Part shown: positions 46,710 to 54,305 of the stretch, piece by piece
Layout: each line of letters begins with the position of its first letter
Position numbering within the stretch: position 1 is the first letter of the stretch
Assembly: GCA_964247745.1 (NCBI GenBank)
Contig: CAXTVT010000007.1
Span: 1 to 64,000, forward strand
DNA from: RH-AL1 sp964247745
GTDB lineage: Bacteria > Pseudomonadota > Alphaproteobacteria > Rhizobiales > Beijerinckiaceae
DNA: 64,000 nt
Direction of reading: 5' to 3'
Notes under the pieces: model-generated
Seen by the model: the letters and a program-made list of their open reading frames with translations, nothing else
The model's database searches: none
What the model was told of the DNA's origin: nothing
Position numbers and translations under genes: made by a program

Positions 46710-48922
46710 GGGTGCTTATCCGTGAGGTGGATCGAGGAACCGGCATCCAAGGCCGCGAACGTCGCGGACGGGACGAGGCCGGAAGACTTGAGGCCGGACG
46801 CCTTGTCGAGCGCGGCCCCGACATCGCCGGGCGTCAGCAGCTCGGGCAGGGCGATGCCGCCCGGCGCGCCCGGTCCGTAGACGATGTTGAAGGGGATGCC
46901 GTAGCGACCGTAACCGGCGAGATAGGCGCCGATCGCCGGGTCGGGCCGTGTCCAATCGGCCTTCATCGGGACCGTGCTGTCGTTCAAGCGCTTGGCGATC
47001 GCGGTCTTGGAGAGCACGAAGCGCTTGTTGGCCTGGCAGGTCAGGCACCAGTCGGCCGTGACGTCGACGAACACGGTCTTGCCCTGCGACACCAGTGAGC
47101 GGATCTTGTTCTGGTCGAACGTCTTCCACGCGATGTCGTCTTCAGCCGCGGCACCGGAGCGCTCCTGCGCGGCCATCACGCCGGGGAGCACGACGGCGAC
47201 CAGCGCGACGACGAGCGCGGCGGGGAACACCAGCCCGCGACGCGCCTCGGGCAGGCGCTCGCGGAGCAGGAACAGGATGACCAGCGCGACGAGCAGCCCG
47301 GCCAACATCGCGGCGGCCGCGACCCCGACCTGGGCGGCGAGGATCGCCAGCAGCCACAAAGCGGTCAAAGCCAGCGGCACGGCCATGATCTGCTTGACAC
47401 GCAGCATCCATCGGCCGGGCCTGGGCATCCGCGTGGCGAGACTGGGCACGGCCGCGACCGCGAGGTAGGGCAGCGCGAGGCCGATCCCGAGAGCGAGGAA
47501 GATCGCCAGCATCTCGGCGACCGACCCCGACAGCGCGAAGCCGACCGCCGTGCCGAGGAACGGCGCCGAGCACGGTGTCGCCAGAAGCGTGGCGAAGGCG
47601 CCGGTCACGAAATGCCCGGCGAGACTCTCGTCAGGGCCGGTGTTGCGCGCCGAAGCCGCGTTGGCGATGAAGCGCGGCAACGGCACCTCGAACAGGCCGG
47701 CGAGATGGCAGGCGAACACCGTGACCAGCACCGCCATCGCCGCGATGAAGCCGGGCTGCTGGAACTGCAGACCCCAACCGATGCTATGGCCGGCCGCCTT
47801 CACCGCGATCAGCGCTCCGGCGATCGCCAGGAAAGAGACGACGATGCCCGCCGCCGTCGCGAGGAAGCCGGCGCGGACCGCGCCCGGCGCACGACCGCCC
47901 TGGCTGACGACGGAGATGAACTTGATCGAGAGCACCGGCAGGACGCAGGGCATCAGGTTGAGGATGAGGCCGCCGAGCAGCGCGACGCCGATCATCGCCA
48001 GTAGCGAGGGGCCGGGCGCCTCCTCGGCCGCCGACGTGCCCCTCGTGATCGCACCGGCACGATCCTCGAGAGCGCGCGGTCCGTCGGTGACGGTCAGCGT
48101 CACGTCACGCCCTGCGAGATGCGCCCCGACGGGGAGGTGGCGCTGGAGCGGCACCAGGAAGGTCGCCTGCGTCCTATCGGCGGAGAGCGCGACCTTCGGC
48201 GTGCCGAGCGCCACGTCGGGCTTCACCTCCGCGATCACGTCGGGCTTGTCGAACGGCACCTGAGCGGTGGCGACGACCTGCAGCGCCGGTTCGCCTTTGT
48301 CGGAGACCTCTTCGACGCTCTTCACGCTCAAGCCGGTCGTGCGGCTGTCGGTCGGCACGGAGGCCCGCGCCTTGGCGAGGGCCTGGGCATCCGCGGCGTC
48401 GGGCGTCGCCGGGCCGGCCGGCACTGACAGCGCGAGGTCGATCGACTTCGGGATGCACTGCTCGGCGCAGATCAGGATGTCGAGCTTGAGCTTGAGGTCG
48501 AGCGGCTTGCCCTTCTCGGCGAGCGCCACGTCGACCGGGAACAGCACGTCGTGCTTGTAGCCGAAGGTCTGGATACCGAGCACGGTGACGCGCTCGGGCG
48601 CGGGATAGAGCAGGGTGGCCGACGCCAGGTTCGCGGAGCCGTTCCAGTCCAGCGTCGGCGGCAGCCCCGCGTCGCCCGGCGAGCGCCAATAGGTCTTCCA
48701 GTCCCCGTCGAGCTTGACCTCGACCCCGGCGGGCATCGTCGCGAGATCGCCCGTGCCGGAGACGGCGGTCACGAGCCGCGCCTCGACGTGATCGCTCTTG
48801 ACCCAAGGGCTCGTCGCCGCCGTCGCCGATGCGATGCCGCCCGACGCGACGGCGGCGAAGGCCACGGCTCGCAGATACGGCCGCCACCGGGTCGGTGAGC
48901 GCTTCAAGTCCTTCATCAGCAA
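46706..48922 (-). CDS. DsbD/ScsB-family membrane thiol-disulfide reductase
   Basis: 738 residues. A signal peptide is followed by a periplasmic N-terminal domain with Cys pair CAEQC (about residues 152-156). A membrane core of about eight helices from about 305 to 565 carries the Cys-bearing LNLMPCVLPV and TPCSAPFLG segments. A periplasmic thioredoxin domain ends the protein (ADWCLTCQANK). The large N-terminal domain is that of ScsB-like proteins, not canonical DsbD. It shuttles electrons from cytoplasmic thioredoxin to periplasmic partners, here the coupled TlpA-like protein. Confidence 0.93.
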   Translation of the reverse strand: MLMKDLKRSPTRWRPYLRAVAFAAVASGGIASATAATSPWVKSDHVEARLVTAVSGTGDLATMPAGVEVKLDGDWKTYWRSPGDAGLPPTLDWNGSANLASATLLYPAPERVTVLGIQTFGYKHDVLFPVDVALAEKGKPLDLKLKLDILICAEQCIPKSIDLALSVPAGPATPDAADAQALAKARASVPTDSRTTGLSVKSVEEVSDKGEPALQVVATAQVPFDKPDVIAEVKPDVALGTPKVALSADRTQATFLVPLQRHLPVGAHLAGRDVTLTVTDGPRALEDRAGAITRGTSAAEEAPGPSLLAMIGVALLGGLILNLMPCVLPVLSIKFISVVSQGGRAPGAVRAGFLATAAGIVVSFLAIAGALIAVKAAGHSIGWGLQFQQPGFIAAMAVLVTVFACHLAGLFEVPLPRFIANAASARNTGPDESLAGHFVTGAFATLLATPCSAPFLGTAVGFALSGSVAEMLAIFLALGIGLALPYLAVAAVPSLATRMPRPGRWMLRVKQIMAVPLALTALWLLAILAAQVGVAAAAMLAGLLVALVILFLLRERLPEARRGLVFPAALVVALVAVVLPGVMAAQERSGAAAEDDIAWKTFDQNKIRSLVSQGKTVFVDVTADWCLTCQANKRFVLSKTAIAKRLNDSTVPMKADWTRPDPAIGAYLAGYGRYGIPFNIVYGPGAPGGIALPELLTPGDVGAALDKASGLKSSGLVPSATFAALDAGSSIHLTDKHP

Positions 48923-49025
48923 CGCCTAGCGCGATGACATCTCGTGCGCAATCTATCGAACGGAGCAGCGGCGCAGTCGGGAATTATCGCCGGCCGCGTG
49001 CGCCTTGCCGGTCTCGAAAGCGACG

Positions 49026-49056
49026 AAAGCCCGCCGAGCGGATGCCGGCGGGCTTT
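49026..49056 (-). terminator. Rho-independent terminator of sciP
   Basis: An 11-bp perfect stem, AAAGCCCGCCG/CGGCGGGCTTT, with a nine-base loop lies 20 bases beyond the sciP stop. The stem ends in A/T pairs on both sides, so it can also act on the plus strand. Confidence 0.8.
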
Positions 49057-49075
49057 ACGGCTCGTAGGACGAGGA

Positions 49076-49351
49076 TCAGGCCCGGTAGTGCTGCAAACGG
49101 GTGGTGCGCAAACCGGCGAGGCCATGCTGATCGATCGACATCTGCCAGGACAGGAACTCGTCCACCGTCAAGGTGTAGCGGGTGCAGGCTTCTTCCAGCG
49201 ACAGCAGGCCGCCGCGCACGGCTGCGACGACTTCGGCCTTGCGCCGGATCACCCAGCGCTTGGTGCCGGTGGGGGGCAGGTCGGCGATCGTCAGCGGACT
49301 GCCGTCGGGGCCGATGACGTACTTGACCCGGGGACGGAACGACTCACTCAT
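49076..49351 (-). CDS. sciP: SciP-type CtrA-inhibiting regulator (DUF1153)
   Basis: 91 residues. The whole length matches DUF1153: RPRVKYVIGPDGSPLTIADL, RWVIRRKAEVVAAV, and LSLEEACTRYTLTVDEFLSW. In Caulobacter this helix-turn-helix protein binds the master cell-cycle regulator CtrA and blocks its activation of target promoters. The near-invariance of this gene is an alphaproteobacterial marker. A CtrA-like TTAA-box site lies upstream. Confidence 0.95.
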   Translation of the reverse strand: MSESFRPRVKYVIGPDGSPLTIADLPPTGTKRWVIRRKAEVVAAVRGGLLSLEEACTRYTLTVDEFLSWQMSIDQHGLAGLRTTRLQHYRA

Positions 49352-49403
49352 GACACTTTACTCGCGGACGCGGCGGGCACGGCCTCACATTAGCCACGCC
49401 CAT

Positions 49404-49418
49404 TTAAGATTTACCTAA
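49404..49418 (-). promoter_or_regulatory. CtrA-like binding site upstream of sciP
   Basis: On the minus strand it reads TTAG-N7-TTAA, one base off the CtrA consensus TTAA-N7-TTAA, 52 bases before the sciP start. In Caulobacter CtrA activates sciP, so a similar feedback loop is plausible here (inference). Confidence 0.5.
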
Positions 49419-49463
49419 GCCAACCCTCTGACATTTAACGCCGATCACTGTTCTGGCCGATTT

Positions 49464-49486
49464 GATATTGCCAAGTCGTCAATATC
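49464..49486. promoter_or_regulatory. Palindrome between sciP and hslV
   Basis: GATATTG and CAATATC, perfect arms separated by nine bases, lie in the 240-base divergent gap. The shape fits a dimeric repressor operator for either gene. No sigma-32-type heat-shock promoter was clear. Confidence 0.4.
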
Positions 49487-49591
49487 GGGTTCGTCGTTGT
49501 TTGATAATGACACAGCCTGCGGCGCAGGGTTGCGCGCCGGCGACGTCCTTCATAGATCGGGCTCCGCCGCCATCGCCCGAGTTTTCGCTAC

Positions 49592-50161
49592 ATGACCGAC
49601 CTCACGCCGCAGCCGCCGAGCTGGCATGGCACCACCATCGTCATGGTGCGCAAGGCCGGCCGCACGGTGATCGCGGGCGACGGGCAGGTCTCGTTCGGAC
49701 AGACGGTGATCAAGGGCAACGCGCGCAAGGTCCGCCGGCTCGCCAAGGGTGACGTGATCGGCGGCTTCGCGGGCGCCACCGCCGACGCCTTCACCCTGTT
49801 CGAGCGGCTCGAGGCCAAGCTCGACCAATATCCCGGCCAGCTGATGCGCGCCTGCGTCGAGCTCGCCAAGGACTGGCGGACCGACCGCTTCCTGCGCAGG
49901 CTCGAGGCGATGATGCTGGTGGCCGACAAGGAGGTCGGCCTCGTCCTGACCGGCAACGGCGACGTGCTGGAGCCGGAGGCCTCGTCCGGGGGCAGCGTCA
50001 TCGCGATCGGCTCCGGCGGCAATTACGCGCTCGCCGCGGGCCGGGCGATCATGCGCTACGAGCATGACCCCGAGGCGATCGCGCGCCGCGCGCTCGAGAT
50101 CGCCGGCGAGATCTGCGTCTACACCAACGCCAACATCGTCGTGGAAAGCGTCGGGGCGTGA
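49592..50161 (+). CDS. hslV: ATP-dependent protease subunit HslV (ClpQ)
   Basis: 189 residues. The proteasome-beta-like fold exposes the catalytic threonine after processing of an unusually long pro-segment: HGTTIVMVRK, with Thr at about residue 14. GDGQVSFG, GGFAGATADAF and SGGNYALAAGRA are typical. It pairs with HslU in the HslUV protease that degrades regulatory and misfolded proteins. Confidence 0.96.
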   Translation: MTDLTPQPPSWHGTTIVMVRKAGRTVIAGDGQVSFGQTVIKGNARKVRRLAKGDVIGGFAGATADAFTLFERLEAKLDQYPGQLMRACVELAKDWRTDRFLRRLEAMMLVADKEVGLVLTGNGDVLEPEASSGGSVIAIGSGGNYALAAGRAIMRYEHDPEAIARRALEIAGEICVYTNANIVVESVGA

Positions 50162-50174
50162 CGGGGCGCGCGCG

Positions 50175-51266
50175 GTGATCTCCGATCGCACCCTCGACGC
50201 CGCCGTCGCGGATGGCATCCTCTCGCCGGCGCAGGTCGAGCGGCTGCGCGCGATCGAGGCCGACACCACGCCCCGCGACGTGCCCGAGCCGACCGACGAC
50301 GAGAGCCTGCGCTTCATCACCGGTTTCGCCGACATCTTCGTCACGATCGGCATCGCGCTGTTTCTCGGCGCGCTGTTCTTCCTGATGAACGCGGGCACGG
50401 GCTCCACCCCGGCCTATGCCGGCGTCGCCGCCTGCGCCTGGCTGCTCGCCGAGTTTTTCACGTTCAAGCGCCGCATGGCGCTCCCGAGCATCGTGCTGCT
50501 CGTCCTGTTCGTTGGCGCGGTCTTCGTGCTGGCGGCTCAGATCTTCGCGTCGCTGCTGCCCGGCGCCGCCGCGGTCGAGCGAGGCCAGTCCATCCTCGGC
50601 ATCGTTCCCTTGCAATTCCTGCCGCTGGGGCTGGCAGCCCTGGTCACCGCCGGGCTGGCGGCGATGCACTACATCCGCTTCCGTGTTCCCATCACCATCG
50701 CCGCGGGCGTCGGCGCGCTCTGCGTGCTGGTCATCGTGACGGCCGTCGGTCTCGTGCCCGGCATCGGCGAAACGGCCATCAACATCGTGCTTTTCGCCTG
50801 CGGTCTCGCGGTCTTCGCCCTGGCGATGGGCTTCGACATGTCGGATCCGCAGCGTCTCACGAGGCGCACGGACATCGCCTTCTGGCTGCATCTCCTCGCC
50901 GCGCCGCTGATCGTGCACCCGCTGATCCGCGGGTTTCTCCACGGGCTCGACGACCGGCTGACCACCGGCGCCGCGGTCGGCATCCTCTGGGTCTTCATCG
51001 CGCTCGGATTCCTCGCCGTCATCATCGATCGCCGCGCCGTGCTGGTGTCGAGTCTCGTCTACGCCGGCTTTGCGCTCTCGGCCCTGATCCGCGTGGCGGG
51101 TCTCACCGGGTCGAGCTCTCTCGTGCCCCTCGTCCTGCTGGCGCTCGGTGCCTTCATCCTGCTGCTGTCCGCCGGCTGGCGCCCCTTGCGCCGTGCCATC
51201 CTCCGCCGTCTCCCGCGCGGGCTCGCCGGTCGCCTGCCGCATCCCCTGGTGACTTCGAGCCCATGA
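50175..51266 (+). CDS. Multi-pass membrane protein inserted between hslV and hslU (DUF2157-like N-terminus)
   Basis: 363 residues from the GTG at 50175, 13 bases after hslV. A soluble helical N-terminus (VADGILSPAQVERL) resembles the DUF2157 start. About ten transmembrane helices follow. The stop overlaps the hslU ATG as ATGA, so it is firmly in the hslV-hslU operon. Hyphomicrobiales often carry a GNAT acetyltransferase here; a membrane protein in this slot is unusual. Function unknown; co-expression with a heat-shock protease suggests a stress role (inference). Confidence 0.85.
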   Translation: MISDRTLDAAVADGILSPAQVERLRAIEADTTPRDVPEPTDDESLRFITGFADIFVTIGIALFLGALFFLMNAGTGSTPAYAGVAACAWLLAEFFTFKRRMALPSIVLLVLFVGAVFVLAAQIFASLLPGAAAVERGQSILGIVPLQFLPLGLAALVTAGLAAMHYIRFRVPITIAAGVGALCVLVIVTAVGLVPGIGETAINIVLFACGLAVFALAMGFDMSDPQRLTRRTDIAFWLHLLAAPLIVHPLIRGFLHGLDDRLTTGAAVGILWVFIALGFLAVIIDRRAVLVSSLVYAGFALSALIRVAGLTGSSSLVPLVLLALGAFILLLSAGWRPLRRAILRRLPRGLAGRLPHPLVTSSP

Positions 51267-52570
51267 ACGATTTTTCCCCCCGCGAGATCGTTTCCGAGCT
51301 CGATCGCTTCATCGTCGGGCAGAAGGACGCCAAGCGTGCCGTGGCGATCGCGCTGCGCAATCGCTGGCGCCGTCTGCAGCTGGAAGGCGCCATGCGCGAG
51401 GAGGTCCTGCCCAAGAACATCCTGATGATCGGCCCCACCGGCTGCGGCAAGACGGAGATCTCGCGGCGACTCGCCCGGCTCGCCAACGCGCCCTTTCTCA
51501 AGGTCGAGGCGACCAAGTTCACCGAGGTCGGCTACGTCGGCCGGGACGTCGAGCAGATCGTGCGCGACCTCCTCGAGACGGCGATCACCATGGTCAAGGA
51601 TGGCAAGCGCAAGGGTCTCGAGGCGCGTGCCGAGCTCGCCGCCGAGGAGCGCGTGCTGACGGCGCTCGTCGGCGCGCATTCCTCGCCGGCGACGCGCGAC
51701 AGCTTCCGCAAGAAGCTGCGCGCCGGCGAGCTCGACGACAAGGAAATCGAGATCGAGCTCCAGCAGGGCGGGGGCGGCATGCCGATGTTCGAGCTGCCCA
51801 ACATGCCCGGCGCGTCCGTCGGCGCGATCAACATCGGCGACCTCTTCGGCAAGGGGCTCGGCAAGCAGGCCAAGCCCAAGCGCCTGCTGGTGCGCGAGGC
51901 CCACGCGCCGCTGGTCGCCGAGGAGAGCGAGAAGCTGATGGACAACGATGCCATCGTGGCCGAGGCGATCCGCCAGGTCGAGAACAACGGCATCGTCTTC
52001 CTCGACGAGATCGACAAGATCTGCGCGCGCGAGAACCGCGGCGGTGCCGACGTCTCGCGCGAGGGCGTCCAGCGCGACCTGCTGCCGTTGATCGAGGGCA
52101 CCACGGTCAACACCAAGCACGGGGCGGTGAAGACCGACCACGTGCTGTTCATCGCGTCCGGCGCCTTCCACGTCTCCAAGCCCTCGGACCTGCTGCCCGA
52201 ATTGCAGGGGCGCCTGCCGATCCGCGTCGAGCTGCAGCCACTCGACGAGGACGATTTCCGCCGCATCCTCACAGAGACCGAGGCCAGCCTGCTGAAGCAG
52301 TATCAGGCCCTGATGCTGACCGAGGGCGTGACGCTCGACTTCACGCCGGACGCCGTGAATGCGCTGGCCAAAGTCGCGGTGCAGGTGAACGCCTCGGTCG
52401 AGAACATCGGCGCGCGCCGCCTGCAGACCGTCATGGAGCGCGTGCTCGACGACGTCAGCTTCACCGCTTCCGATCGCGCCGGCGAGACCATCGTCGTCGA
52501 TGGCGGCTTCGTGGAACGCAACATCGGCGATCTGGCGCGCAACGCCGACCTGAGCCGCTTCATCCTGTGA
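51263..52570 (+). CDS. hslU: ATP-dependent protease ATPase subunit HslU (ClpY)
   Basis: 435 residues. AAA+ unfoldase: Walker A GPTGCGKTE, Walker B VFLDEIDKI, pore loop GYVGRDV, and the C-terminal DLSRFIL tail that inserts into HslV. The intermediate I-domain occupies about 110-235. The start follows the overlap with the membrane-protein gene. It feeds unfolded substrates to HslV. Confidence 0.97.
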   Translation: MNDFSPREIVSELDRFIVGQKDAKRAVAIALRNRWRRLQLEGAMREEVLPKNILMIGPTGCGKTEISRRLARLANAPFLKVEATKFTEVGYVGRDVEQIVRDLLETAITMVKDGKRKGLEARAELAAEERVLTALVGAHSSPATRDSFRKKLRAGELDDKEIEIELQQGGGGMPMFELPNMPGASVGAINIGDLFGKGLGKQAKPKRLLVREAHAPLVAEESEKLMDNDAIVAEAIRQVENNGIVFLDEIDKICARENRGGADVSREGVQRDLLPLIEGTTVNTKHGAVKTDHVLFIASGAFHVSKPSDLLPELQGRLPIRVELQPLDEDDFRRILTETEASLLKQYQALMLTEGVTLDFTPDAVNALAKVAVQVNASVENIGARRLQTVMERVLDDVSFTASDRAGETIVVDGGFVERNIGDLARNADLSRFIL

Positions 52571-52714
52571 GAAACGGATCATTGACCACGTCGCGCGGCT
52601 TCGTTGCGGCGCGGGGTCGTCTCGTCGCGATCGCGCGCCTTCGAGCCGTTTTCGCAAGACGCGGTTCACCTCCGGCATGTGTGCTTGGCGTCTCCGGAGC
52701 GGGCAGCGGTTTCG

Positions 52715-52957
52715 ATGAGCGATAAAGACACGCGACCCGGAGCGATGGGCGCCGTCACTTTCGAGCGTGCCCGCGCCGGCAGTTCGAGCGTGGCGTTGGG
52801 AAGTGCGACGGCCTTCATCGTGCTCGCCACGCTGCTGAGCTTCGTCGGCGAGCCGGGCCGGGCGCCGGCTCCGTCATGGCGCTTGCGCGGCACGATCGCG
52901 CCAATCGGTGGGTCGGACCGGGCGGCGCAATTGCCAGCTGCCCACAAACGCGCTTAA
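52715..52957 (+). CDS. Possible small membrane protein
   Basis: 80 residues from the ATG at 52715. One hydrophobic segment (SVALGSATAFIVLATLLSFV) lies between charged ends. Codon use is plausible, but there is no recognisable family, the ribosome-binding site is weak and an antisense frame of similar length exists. Treat as tentative. Confidence 0.3.
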   Translation: MSDKDTRPGAMGAVTFERARAGSSSVALGSATAFIVLATLLSFVGEPGRAPAPSWRLRGTIAPIGGSDRAAQLPAAHKRA

Positions 52958-52993
52958 TGCCGGCACCCGCCGTCATACCTCGGCGAGGCCGGC

Positions 52994-53069
52994 GGGCCGG
53001 TAGCTCAATGGTTAGAGCCGGCCGCTCATAACGGTCTGGTTGCAGGTTCGAGTCCTGCCCGGCCCACCA
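52994..53069 (+). tRNA. tRNA-Ile (CAU anticodon, lysidine type)
   Basis: Full cloverleaf with the 7-bp acceptor stem GGGCCGG/CCGGCCC, anticodon CAT at 53027-53029, T-loop GTTCGAGTC and encoded CCA. The D-arm GCTCAATGGTTAGAGC and anticodon loop CTCATAA match elongator tRNA-Ile2, whose C34 is changed to lysidine to read AUA, more than initiator or elongator Met tRNAs. Confidence 0.88.
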
Positions 53070-53116
53070 GCATGCTAGCGGGTCAGCCCAGACAGCTTGC
53101 CGCCTCGCTCGATCGA

Positions 53117-53395
53117 TCAGTTGCGGCTGGCGTTCCCGCCTGGATTTCCTCCGGTCGCGGTGGTGTTCGCGGTGCCGCCCCCGACGCCCGCGGACGGGCC
53201 GCCGGAACCGCCCGTCGAACCAGCCGTGCCGGGTCCGCGCATGCCGGATTCCGGAGCGCCCGCCGAGGATCGCATGGGTGCCTCCTGCCCTCCATTCCCC
53301 GTGCCGCCGGGCGCCATGCCGGCGTTTTGCGCGAATGCCGTCGGTGCGACGGCCAATTCCGCGACGAGAGCCGCGGCGGCTATGATCTTGATCAT
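53117..53395 (-). CDS. Small exported Gly-rich protein
   Basis: 92 residues. A signal peptide ends near residue 22 (APTAFAQ). The mature part is low-complexity Gly/Ala/Ser/Thr/Pro (GGSGGPSAGVGGG). Unrecognised; such short secreted glycine-rich proteins are common near alphaproteobacterial surfaces. It is monocistronic after the tRNA gene. Confidence 0.6.
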   Translation of the reverse strand: MIKIIAAAALVAELAVAPTAFAQNAGMAPGGTGNGGQEAPMRSSAGAPESGMRGPGTAGSTGGSGGPSAGVGGGTANTTATGGNPGGNASRN

Positions 53396-53579
53396 CAGAC
53401 TGTCCTCGATGACACCGCTCCTGGCGGCCGCTCGCTAATCGGCGTCGTGGGGATAGGTTCGCAATCGGGGAGACTTCAAGCTGCGACCGATTGGAAGTCG
53501 GGCTCGCGACGCTTCCCGTCGCCTGTGCCGCGGAAGAGCGGTTCGGGAATCAGATGACCTTGTCGCGATTACCGCCCGT

Positions 53580-53710
53580 GTCGGCGAACGCCGACTGCGA
53601 TCTGGCGATTGTCGATGGAGGCGACATTGGCAGGGTTTTTTGTCGACGAACCCTGACATTGGCTCGCTTCTTTGTCGCGGTACCCTGACTTTGGCAGGGT
53701 CGAATGTCGG
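53580..53710. repeat. Dispersed palindromic repeat, copy B
   Basis: The gap 53396-53910 holds no gene. It carries a set of units matching the 5.6-kb repeat: GACATTGGCAGGGTTTTTTG, GTCGACGAACCCTGACATTG (53642-), and ACCCTGACTTTGGCAGGGT (53682-53700). The same 14-mer ACCCTGACATTGGC is at 53650-53663. This proves a dispersed repeat family in this genome. Confidence 0.65.
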
Positions 53711-53910
53711 GGCTTGGCGTCTGGCCATGCCGGCCTCCCGAGGGGCGATCGGCGTTGGACATCGATAGCTGATTAGGTTATGCTACCGGAATTAGCAACG
53801 GGTGCAGCAGGGCTCGCGTGGCGACGAGCGCGGGAGCGACGTTTCGAGGCCTTGCCGCCGCCGCGCGGGTAGCCGACAAGTCACGGCGTTTCGATGCCAG
53901 GAGACCCGCC

Positions 53911-54246
53911 ATGTTCATCGCCATGAACCGCTTCAAGGTCCTCAAGGAGGAGGCCGAGCCGTTCGAAGCCATGTGGCTCGGGCGCGAATCCCACCTCGAG
54001 AAGAATCCCGGCTTCGTGGAATTCCACATGCTGCGCGGGCCGGAGCGCGAGGACCACGTCCTGTATTCCTCGCACACGGTCTGGTCGACGCGGGCGGCCT
54101 TCGAGGCCTGGACGACGTCGGAGCATTTCCGGGCGGCGCATCGCAACGCCGGCGGCAACCGGCGCATGACGCTCGGCCATCCCGAATTCGAGGGGTTCGA
54201 GGTGATCCAGACGCTGGAGAACCCGGCGCGCAAGGCGGCCGAATGA
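53911..54246 (+). CDS. IsdG/HmuQ-type antibiotic-biosynthesis-monooxygenase (heme-degrading candidate)
   Basis: 111 residues from the ATG at 53911, after a CAGGAG ribosome-binding site. It is an ABM ferredoxin-like fold. The heme-monooxygenase residues of the IsdG group are at corresponding positions: Asn6, Trp67 and His77 (SxxxFExW and EHFRAAH context). The protein probably degrades heme and releases iron. The next gene, 60 bases on, encodes a Rieske-FAD reductase that could supply electrons (inference). Confidence 0.8.
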   Translation: MFIAMNRFKVLKEEAEPFEAMWLGRESHLEKNPGFVEFHMLRGPEREDHVLYSSHTVWSTRAAFEAWTTSEHFRAAHRNAGGNRRMTLGHPEFEGFEVIQTLENPARKAAE

Positions 54247-54305
54247 CCTGAAGCAACCGCCGCTCCCGCCGGCGATTAGATCCGTTCCAACGAGGAGCGG
54301 CGAGA

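Noticed and set aside
52666..52947. Minus-strand 93-codon frame opposite the possible small membrane protein
   Set aside because: No signal, domain or ribosome-binding site; the plus-strand frame has a coherent hydrophobic segment and is the better, though weak, candidate.
53511..53762. Short minus-strand frame over the 53.6-kb repeat
   Set aside because: The translation is a reading of the repeat units themselves, and equal-length frames exist on both strands.
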